From NCBI RefSeq assembly GCF_904849725.1, contig NC_058524.1:512662263-512726262 (forward strand): a stretch of DNA of 64,000 nucleotides, read 5' to 3'. A program made the translations under genes and the position numbers. Below are positions 56,296-64,000 of this stretch, piece after piece. The notes below the pieces were generated by a model, which was not told the origin of the DNA, made no database searches, and saw nothing but the letters and a program-made list of their open reading frames with translations. How positions within the stretch are numbered: the stretch's first letter is position 1; each line of letters begins with the position of its first letter. Origin of the DNA: Hordeum vulgare subsp. vulgare (Eukaryota > Streptophyta > Magnoliopsida > Poales > Poaceae).

Positions 56296-57767
56296 TGTTG
56301 ACCCACAAGTATAGGGAATAAATAGTAGTCCTTTCGATAAGTAAGAGTGTCGAACCCAACGAGGAGCAGAAGGATCTGACAAGTGGTTTCCAGCAAGGTA
56401 AAATCTGCAGGCACTGAAATTGTCGGTAACAAGTGATTGTGTGGTGAGATGATTCGTAGCAAGCAACAAGTAACAAAAGTAGCAACGATGCAGCAAGGTG
56501 GCCCAATCCCTTTTGTAGCAGGGGACAAGCCACGACAAAGTCTTATAGGAGGAAAAACGCTCCCGAGGATACACGGGAATTTCTGTCATGCTAGTTTTCA
56601 TCATGTTCATATGATTCGCGTTCGTTACTTTGATAGTTTGATATGTGGGTGGAGCGGCACTTGGGTACTGCCCTTACTTGGACAAGCATCCCACTTATGA
56701 TTAACCCCTCTCGCAAGCAGCCGCAACTACGAAAGAAGAATTAAGACAAAGTCTAACCATAGCATTAAACTAGTGGATCCAAATCAGCCCCTTACGAAGC
56801 AACGCATAAACTAGGGTTTAAGCTTGTGTCACTCTAGCAACGCATCATCTACTTACTACTTCCCAATGCCTTCCTCTAGGCCCAAATAATGGTGAAGTGT
56901 TATGTAGTCGACGTTCACATAACACGAGTAGAGGAAAAACAACATGCAACACATCAAACTACCGAACGAATACCAAATTCACATGACTATTATTAGCATG
57001 ACTTATCCCATGTCCTCGGGAACAAAAGTAACTACTCACAAAGTATAATCATATTCATGACCAGAGAGGTAATGAATAGCATCAAGGATCTGAACATAAA
57101 CTCTTCCACCAAATAATCCAACTAGCATCAACTACAAAGAGTAATCAACACTACTAGCAACCTTACAAGTACCAATCGGAGTCGCGAGACGGAGATTGGT
57201 TACAAGTGATGAACTAGGGTTTGGAGATGAGATGGTGTTGATGAAGATGTTGATGGTGACGAGTCGCCTTCGATGAGAGGAGTGTTGGTGATGACGATGG
57301 CGACAATTTCCCCCTCCGGGAGGGAAGTTTCCCCGACAGGATCGTCCTGCCGGAGCTCTAGATTGGTTCTGCTCAAGTTCCGCCTCGTGGCGGCGGCGAA
57401 ACCACGAAAAAGCTCCTCGATTTTTTTTTCAGACGAAACCCTTCATATAGCAGAAGAGGGGGCTAGTGGGCTAGCAGGCTGCCCACAAGCCCTCATGGCG
57501 CGGCCTGGGGGGTGGTCGCGTCGTGCAGGCTTGTGGCCACTTGCACGCGCCCCTCTGCACTTCTTCGGCCCAGTATTTTTTATAAATCTGGAAAAAAATC
57601 CTCGTTGATTTTTACGGCGTTTGGAGTTGCGCTCAAACTTGCTCCCTCTTCATGTAAACCTTGCAAAATAAGAGAGAAAAGGCATAAGAATTGTACCGTG
57701 AAGTGAAATAACATCCCAAGAAGCGATAAATATCAACATGAAAACATGATGCAAAATGGACGTATCA
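56296..57767 (-). repeat. N4 right LTR (5' LTR in element orientation)
   Basis: Starts TGTTGACCCACAAGTATAGG and ends GGACGTATCA. The adjacent primer site on the minus strand is CTAGCGCCGCTGCCGGGGAG (about 56268-56288), a diverged tRNA-Asp type. This uninterrupted copy defines the original LTR sequence across the N5 site. Confidence 0.93.
57443..57536 (-). promoter_or_regulatory. N4 right LTR hairpin-TATA promoter block
   Basis: Outer arms CCACAAGCC (57483-57491) and GGCTTGTGG (57528-57536) are perfect; the inner stem has decayed relative to the left LTR. The minus-strand TATA (CTATATGA, 57443-57450) follows 33 bp after the arm. As part of the 5' LTR it is positioned to drive N4 gag-pol. Confidence 0.7.
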
Positions 57768-57772
57768 CAATA

Positions 57773-58011
57773 CGTGAGCCGGTCTACCTCTAACTCGCCT
57801 TGTCCCTCACGCAAGGAAACTTCAGGTGACTCTTTCCTTATGTGGATTGTAAGTCGCCTTCTTTGAGTCTTGGGCCAACCGTCTCTTCACAGCGTGCATC
57901 TGGCGGCTTCCACTTCTCAAGTAACGGCCCATCTTGTTCATGGAGGTAGAGCCACTATTATCCTGACCCGGCCTCACAGGCGGGTCTTATAACGGGATAA
58001 TATCCCCAACA
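57773..58011 (-). repeat. T0 5' LTR, outer part
   Basis: Continues the T0 LTR after N4. On the minus strand it begins TGTTGGGGATATTATCCCGT at 58011. It contains the upstream (U3) part of the LTR; the TATA is on the far side of N4 at 38368-38379. Confidence 0.75.
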
Positions 58012-58200
58012 GAGAGGTAGGGAGGGAGAGAGGGAGGGAGGGAAGGAGAGGGAGAGGGAGAGAGAGAGATAGGAGGGAGGGAGGGGGAGGGAGAGAGGGA
58101 GAGAGGGAGAGGGAGAGGGCCGGGGAGGGAGGGAGGGAGGGCAGGGAGAGATGGAGAGAGGGAGGGAGGTAGGGAGGAAGGGAGGGAGAGAGAGGGAGGG
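58012..58200. repeat. GA-rich low-complexity tract
   Basis: About 190 bp of GGGA/GAGA repeats on the plus strand (pure purine apart from a few bases), lying exactly between the T0 LTR end and the start of F6 LTR homology. It gives Pro/Ser/Leu readings on the minus strand that are not genes. Confidence 0.9.
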
Positions 58201-58334
58201 TTGAAAACAACATCAGTCTTGGTTAGTTCCATTAAATCATATAAAATTGCATCAAAGCCAAACAAAATTATTGTAAACATGGGTAAATATGGCATGAATA
58301 CTTCATAAATTATCGATAAGTTGGAGACATATCA
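58201..58334 (-). repeat. F6: end fragment of an older Athila-type LTR
   Basis: Aligns with the last ~105-130 bp of the N2 LTR (from TTGAAAAC, GGTTAGTTCCATT) but is much diverged. It ends GGAGACATATCA, and the next bases (GCATCCCCAAGCTTAATTCC) are the polypurine region of a minus-oriented Athila-type element. T0 is inserted in this LTR, about where its hairpin-TATA block would be. Confidence 0.7.
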
Positions 58335-59553
58335 GCATCCCCAAGCTTAATTCCTACTCATCCTCGAATAGATAAACCATAAAAGAAGTAATTTATGAAG
58401 TGTCAATGCTAGCATACTATATATTTTGATCACTTGTAATTTCAATCACTTTTCTAGCATCATAACCAGCAACTATTTCTCATAAAACAATGCATTCGCT
58501 TGAAACTTAACAACCTATGTTCTTAGTCATCAAACAATTTCAATGCATATTATTTTTAGCAAAGTTTAATTAAGAGCTCCACATACTCAAATACCATAAA
58601 GTATTCTATGATTGCTAATACTCAAAGCATATCTTTTGAACAACCACCATCCATCAAACACATAGAAAGATAGGGGCTTAATGTTTCACCTCCCACCACA
58701 CTTATCATAAAGATAATTGTTAACAATAATGACTCATGATCAAACATATTTGACTGGATATATATGACTGGATCTTTCCCCACTTCGTAATGATTGCCAA
58801 CTAATAAATTGAGGTTGGAATAAGAAGTTTACTCAACATGAGAAGTAAATAACATGAAAGTAAATAACATAAAAAAGTAAATATATTGTCCCTTTGCAGA
58901 GGGAAGCAGGGATTTAGAAAGGTGCGAGAGCTCATTTGTTAAAACAAGGACGAATATATTTTGGGCCGTGTGCCTTTGATGTCAATGTTATGAAAAGGGA
59001 TTTCAATATCTTCCATTATAATCACATTATTGGTAGTTCCCAAACAGAATTGAAATTTTACTCCCCCTCAACCATTGGAACACATCCATGGCCAGTCATA
59101 TCCATGGTGCCCTCCAAACAATCAAATTTTTAGGGAGAGTTCTTGTTTATTTACTTTTATATTATGCAGGACTGGGAATCCTTTTTAGCAACCTCTCTCA
59201 TGCAAGGACAAGTGAATACATACTCATCATGAGAATAACCCTCTTAACATGGAAGATACTAACCGCCCCGATCGCTCCATGAGAGATACATGCACGTAAA
59301 AGGGATTTTTATTTGAAGGATTCATAGGTGGCGCATGCAAATTTACTTGGAATGGCAGTGAAATACCATATATAGGTAGGTATGGTGGAATCTCATGAAA
59401 GAAACTTGGCCCAAGGATTTGGATGCACAAGTAGTATCTCTACTTAGTACACAGTTTTGGCTAGCAAGAGGTTATAAACAAGCACCACATGTTGGAGGAT
59501 CCAAACCAATATAACTTCTATGCAAATATACCCAAACATTACTCATTATGTTG
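58335..59553 (-). other. F6: non-coding 3' region of the older Athila-type element
   Basis: Shares CTTTGCAGAGGGAAGCAGGG near 58893 and neighbouring blocks (AATATCTTCCAT near 59007; TTTACTTGGAATGGCAG near 59341) with the N2 and N4 3' regions. No ORF of note. It is cut at 59554 by the CACTA-like end. Confidence 0.65.
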
Positions 59554-62500
59554 CACTATTGCAGGAAGGTCCTAATGCGAGACTTGTATGAGAGACACTT
59601 AGACAAAGTTGTGTGCGATCTAGTAATCGCAAACGGTATAGTTGTAGCCGAGTCACCAATGAAATGAACTGTGTGCGATAGCTGATCCATCAACCACAAT
59701 TTAGATAATAGGTGTGTGTGTGATGCATGGCAAATAGTTGGTATTTGTAAACTATTTGTGATTAGTAAAACTAACACAAACGGTTAAAAAACACGTGTGT
59801 GTGTGATGTACGACATAGAGTTTACAACATATAATTGTGTGTGAAGATCAAATGTAACGCAAGCGGTTACGCAGATCCAGATTTGTGCAATATACGGCCT
59901 ACAGGTCACTGTGATGAACTATTTGCGCTGATCCTGAAGAACACTAACGGTTTAGCGTAACAAAGGTGTGTGTGATACTGTGCAAATAGGTCGATAATCA
60001 GAAATATGTGTGATAATACCGAACAACACACGTGATTTGTTTTTCCGAATTGGGTGCTCGACAGGGCACACGGTTGAAGAAACCAACAGTGTGTGATAAT
60101 ACGAATGACCACCGTCAAATCTGTATTGTTAACCGTTTGTGATGAGATTGACACGGGAAAGAGAGTTCAAGTGTAAATATGAGCCAACAACAACAGATAT
60201 ATAGAAACTCATTTACTTCTTCTGCTTGTTGTTGTTGTTGGATGGCCTTGCAACATCGACTTGTCATGGACGCTTCTTTCGGCTGACCGCTGGATTTCCA
60301 TCATCATCGCCATCATCATCATCATTGATGTCCTCGTCGTCGTCGTCCTTGTTTGAACATTCTTCGTCATCATCATCATCGTTGATGGTATAGTCGGCGT
60401 ACTCGTCGTCATCTCCTTGTTCGAACATTCCTCCTCCTCATCATCGTCATCGTCTTCTCGTCCTTTGGCGGCTCCTCGTCTGTTTGGTCGTCATCCAATG
60501 ACTCGGGCGGCGCCGGCCCTTCCATTAACTGGATAAAATAGAGGTCAGGGCTCGACGTTATACTAATGAAAGACGAGTGTGATGATTTTGACGTTACCCC
60601 CAGATTGGCGCCAAACTGGTGGAATTATCGACCTCTCTGTCGCTCGACGTGGTTGTGCTACGTAAACAAATACCGAGAAATAAAGTTTGAACAGTGTGAG
60701 TAAGTGTGTAGCACCGCCTGCCGGGGCGATGAAGATGGTGGTGACTGAAGCGTGGTATGAATAAAAGAGGAATGCCAATTGAAGCGGAGGATTGACGGAT
60801 TATATTAGAATTCCTACATAATTAACCGCAATTGTGAGTACTCCGCCGCTTTAAATTCCCGCTATTACTTAGTTCTCAATGTGATAATTACACACACGGA
60901 TTGGAGCGTCCAAATGTGTGGAATATGCTAACTGTTTCACACGGTACATTTTAGCAATTCAAATGGTTCGCTAATGCTTTGTTTATCTATGCATACGATT
61001 ATATGAAACATAATGTGTGTGAAACAAGCATTTAACATAGGATAGTTGGTAGGCAATAGATGAGTTCTGCTTATTGATGTAGCCAGTAACAATCAAACAA
61101 AACCCCTAATCATCATTGCAAACAACGCATGGAAGATGGCTAATAGGGCCACTAGAACTATACATGTCACTTCCTTCTTGTCTCTTGTTTTCATCTCTTG
61201 CATGTGATGATTCTTTCTTGCTTCATCGTACTGATTGTACAAACCAGATCAGTCAGTTTCTTCTTCATCTTTACGTTATCTTCTACAAGCTTGGTGATAA
61301 CACTCTGAGCCCTGCCATGCCATTCATCATCCAACCAGTTAACAAAGCCACAAGCCTCATACCCGTGTGAATGTTAAATAATCAAAATGAGTGGGAGCAT
61401 TAACTGAACTTAAAGCATGAACTCGGCACTAACTTCTAAGGGGAAACCGAGAAACCATCCGCCAATGTAGAATCCCTTCATGAATACACGTCGAGAGGGA
61501 ACGTGTCCAGGCACACAACCCAGCTCTTGGAACTTCTGGGTGGCGCAAATCTCATAATCGAACTCATGTTGCGGGAGTCTTCTAGAGTCATACTCTAGAT
61601 CCAATATTTCATCGCTTTCCTAAGAGGGGGGTCCAATTCACGACAGATTGAGTGAGCTGCCTGCTATGGACATGCTAAAAATATGAGGAATGATTGGGAG
61701 CTGAAAAGACAATTCAGATCTGTAGTACACCGGCCTCCTGATGACATTCGACAAGTGCTTGGCGGTAAATGCCGTCGTGGTGGCGCTGTGAAGAGCGACT
61801 GTACAAACCGGAGGAGGTGCATTGAAACCATAATGACCACTCATCTGCATTCCCCCAATGGTTGCGCCATGCTAGGGAATTAGGGGGATAGGGATTTGGA
61901 AGCTATTTAGGCCTTGTTTGGTGCGTAGGGTTTGGGGAGGTTTCTAGGGGATTATCCCCGAGGGGGCTAGAAACCCCACAATTCCCTGCATGTCCACTTG
62001 GCGGACAGGGGTTTGTGGTGATAAAACCCCTTCAATCCACTGAAATCCACCTCAAACCAAGTGGTTTTGAAGCATCGAGGGAGGCTAGTGGAACTCATGC
62101 AATGGGGATTCAAGAGGATTGGGTGGAAGAGAGGGATTCACCAAATCCCCTAGAATCCCCACCTCCTTGGGGGCTAGAAAATCACTTATGCCAAACAAGG
62201 CCTTAGGGATTTCTGGAAGACGGGGAACTATGGGGATTTGATAATGACCATGGAACTATTTATCGCATTGTGTTGTATACAAAACAAGGTTTCTACACCA
62301 AATCATGTGAGATGGCAATATGTGTGATACACACTTCGCGTAACATAACCGTTTGTGATGTGCTACCTGGCACATATGGGGCGGTAAATAGCCACTCTCC
62401 GAAAACAAAAAAAAATAGCCGTTATTATGAAAGAGATGAGGGCGACGACCGACATAGCGGCTACCAGATAGGAGGTCAATCCTGGTCGGTCGGCGGTGTC

Positions 62501-62594
62501 GGTGTTATAGGAAGTCTATCCTCGGTCGGTCGATGGTGGTGGCCTGATAGGAGGTCAATCCTCGTTCGGCAGCGGGACAGATATAGGTGGAGCT
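59554..62594. mobile_element. C7: CACTA-like DNA transposon, left end only
   Basis: Starts CACTATTGCAGGAAGGTCC at 59554. The first 600 bp are dense in short repeats in both orientations (GTGTGTGATG, CGCAAACGGT, AACCGTTTGTGATG), the subterminal pattern of Triticeae CACTA elements, and the same words return near 62320-62360. No matching TAGTG end is found before L9 starts at 62595, so the right end is missing or outside. No transposase is visible. On the minus strand, 60420-60240 encodes a run of Asp codons (GAT/GAC repeats) ending in basic residues, perhaps the acidic tail of a lost protein. 60780-61900 holds nothing I recognise. Confidence 0.55.
61910..62202. mobile_element. Tourist-like (PIF/Harbinger) MITE inside C7
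   Basis: 293 bp with perfect 12-bp terminal inverted repeats GGCCTTGTTTGG / CCAAACAAGGCC, flanked by TTA (61907-61909) and TTA (62203-62205), the target duplication of PIF/Harbinger elements. No ORF. The interior carries further inverted CCCCTAGAA-type words. Confidence 0.8.
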
Positions 62595-64000
62595 TGATAC
62601 GTCTCAAACGTATCTATAATTTTTGATGGTTTCATGGTGTTATCTTGTCATCTTTGGATGTTTTATGTACCTTTTATATCTTTTTTGGGACTAACTTATT
62701 AATTCAGTGCCAAGTGCCAGTTCCTGTTTTTCTGTGTTTTTGGCTCTTTTTAGATCTGATTTTGTAACATAGTCCAAACGGAATAAAATCCCCGAAATGA
62801 TTTTTTTCCCGAATGAAAGAAGATCAGGGGGCTTGTGGGTCAAGCCAGGAGGGATACAAGGAGCCCACAAGCCCCCACTCCGCCACCAGGGGCGGCGATG
62901 GGCAGGCTTGTGGCCTCCCTGGCACCCCCCTGACCTAGATCTTTCGCCTATATATTCCCTAAAATAAAGCAAAAAATCAAGCGATCCACGAAAATACTTT
63001 TCCGCCGCCGCAAGCTTCCGTTTCCGCGATATCTCACCTGGAGACCCTTCCCGGTGCCCTGCCGGAGGGGACTTTGGAGTTGGAGGGCTTCTTCATCATC
63101 ACCATCACCCCTCCAATGACTCGTGAGTAGTTCACTTCAGACCTACGGGTTCGTCGTTAGTAGCTAGATGGCTTCTTCTCTCTCTTGTATCTTTAATACA
63201 AAGTTCTCCATGATCTTCATGGAGAACTATCCGATGTAATCTTCTTTGGCGGTGTGTTTGTCGAGATCCGATGAATTGTGGATTTGTGATCAGATTATCT
63301 ATGATATATATTTGAGTCTTTGCTGATTTCTTATATGGATGATTTCATATCCTTGTAAGTCTCTCCGAGTCTTGGGTTGTATATGACCAACTGGATATAT
63401 GATTCTTGCAATGGGAGAAGTGCTTGGTTTTGGGTTCTTACCATGTGGTGACCTTTCCCAGTGACACTAGGGGCAGCAAGGCACACATTGTGTAGTTTCC
63501 ATCAAGGGTAACAAGGTGGGCTCTGTCGTAGATATGAGATTGTCCATCTACATCATATCATCTTGCTTAAGGCGTTACTCTGTTCTTTTGGACTTAATAC
63601 ACTAGATGCATGCTGGATAGCGGTCGACGTGTGGAGTAATAGTAGTAGATGCAGAAAGTATCGGTCTACTTGTTTTGGACGTGATGCCTATAGATATAAT
63701 CATTGCCATAGATATCGTCACGACTTTGCACGGTTCTATCAATTGCTCGACAATAATTTGTTCACCCAGCGTCTACTTGCTTTCACGAGAGAAGCCACCA
63801 GTAAACACTACGGACCCCGGGTCTATTCACACCTATCGTTTCCACTTTTGCTTTTACTTTGCTTTGTTACTTTGTTGCTTTCAGTTCTCACTTGGCGAAC
63901 AATCTATAAGGGATTGACAACCCCTTCATAGCGTTGGGAGCAAGCTTTTTGTGTTTGCGCAGGCACTTGTGATACTCCTTCACTGGATCGATACCTTGGT
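62595..64000 (+). repeat. L9: Athila-type LTR, plus orientation, running off the window
   Basis: Starts TGATACGTCTCAAACGTATC, a start shared by Sabrina/Fatima-like Triticeae LTRs, and follows that type through GGTGACCTTTCCCAGTGACA (63449) and GGCGTTACTCTGTTCTT (63571) to ACTGGATCGATACCTTGG at the window end. It is 1.4 kb so far without reaching the LTR end. Whether it is a solo LTR or a 5' LTR cannot be told. The family name is from memory. Confidence 0.75.
62827..62955 (+). promoter_or_regulatory. L9 LTR hairpin-TATA promoter block
   Basis: GGGGGCTTGTGGG (62827-62839) and CCCACAAGCCCCC (62864-62876) form a perfect 13-bp inverted repeat. CCACAAGCC (62865-62873) can instead pair with GGCTTGTGG (62905-62913) around CCGCC/GGCGG (62880-62884, 62891-62895). 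TATA CTATATAT (62948-62955) follows 35 bp after the last arm, on the plus strand, consistent with element orientation. Confidence 0.7.

Larger units (their letters stand above)
38423..57767 (-). mobile_element. N4: Athila-like gypsy retrotransposon with pol and ORF3, nested in the T0 LTR
   Basis: LTRs at 38423-49458 (interrupted by N5) and 56296-57767 are flanked by a perfect TSD CAATA (38418-38422 and 57768-57772). On the minus strand the order is LTR, a tRNA-Asp-like primer site (CTAGCGCCGCTGCCGGGGAG), gag, protease, reverse transcriptase, RNase H, integrase, an LTR-like promoter block, ORF3, a non-coding 3' region and LTR. Several nonsense and frameshift changes inactivate gag-pol, while ORF3 is open. 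Without N5 the element is about 9.8 kb. Confidence 0.93.
1..58011 (-). mobile_element. T0: outer Tat/Retand-type Ty3/gypsy retrotransposon, interrupted by N1-N4
   Basis: Removing four nested insertions leaves one element whose gag, protease, reverse transcriptase, RNase H and integrase remnants all read on the minus strand, in that order from right to left. A spliced ORF on the plus strand lies beyond integrase, an arrangement known for Tat-lineage elements of grasses. The 5' LTR is at the right; its outer end at 58011 reads TGTTGGGGATAT on the minus strand. The left LTR is not in the window, so the start coordinate is only the window edge. All pol domains are broken by stops and frameshifts. 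Own length in the window is about 12 kb, usual for autonomous Tat elements. The clade is inferred from domain sequence; no family name is assigned. Confidence 0.85.

Noticed and set aside
57974..58295. Pro/Ser/Leu-repeat ORFs on the minus strand
   Set aside because: Direct reading of the GA tract; no start context or family.
1..64000. Host genes, rRNA or microRNA genes
   Set aside because: Every stretch is accounted for by mobile elements or unrecognised filler; no gene-like ORF outside them was found. A microRNA precursor cannot be excluded by eye.

Overview
This window is grass nuclear DNA, very probably Triticeae (wheat, barley, rye or Aegilops). It consists almost entirely of LTR retrotransposons nested inside one another, and I see no host gene. 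The assignment rests on a copia LTR of the BARE1/WIS/Angela type, Athila-type gypsy elements with a tRNA-Asp-like primer site, a LARD-like element with about 4 kb LTRs, and CACTA and Tourist-like sequences. Family names are from memory; boundaries and target-site duplications (TSDs) were read from the sequence.

Layout. T0 is a large Tat/Retand-type gypsy element on the minus strand. It occupies the window up to 58011 and its left LTR lies outside the window. Its own sequence is about 12 kb: a plus-strand spliced antisense ORF (8356-21955), integrase, RNase H, reverse transcriptase and protease remnants (23046-26959, minus), gag (35560-38010, minus) and a split 5' LTR (38088-38422 plus 57773-58011). 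Four elements are inserted in it. N1 (542-8162, near-perfect TSD) is a Tat-like element that keeps only the antisense ORF. N2 (10379-20538, TSD ATAGT) is Athila-like with an intact 962-residue Gag-protease ORF but no reverse transcriptase or integrase. N3 (26995-35483, TSD ATACT) is a BARE1/Angela-type copia. N4 (38423-57767, TSD CAATA) is an Athila-like element with gag, protease, reverse transcriptase, RNase H, integrase and an intact downstream ORF3. N4's left LTR is split by N5 (39110-48660), a non-coding LARD-like element whose LTR carries a tRNA-like segment.

Right of 58011 are a 190-bp GA tract, an older Athila LTR tail with internal sequence (F6, 58201-59553), a CACTA-like transposon end (C7, from 59554) carrying a Tourist-like MITE (61910-62202), and the start of another Athila-type LTR on the plus strand (L9, 62595 to the window end). 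Relative order: F6 is oldest, then T0, then N1 to N4, then N5 inside N4.

The most interesting signal is a shared promoter architecture. Three different Athila-type LTRs (N2, N4, L9) carry a nested inverted repeat with arms CCACAAGCC / GGCTTGTGG, 33-36 bp upstream of a TATA box and about 330-370 bp from the LTR start. Diverged copies of the same block lie inside N2 and N4, between the end of the gag/pol ORF and an extra downstream ORF, where they look like internal promoters. A second lead is the tRNA-like segment with box A, box B and a T-run inside the N5 LTR.
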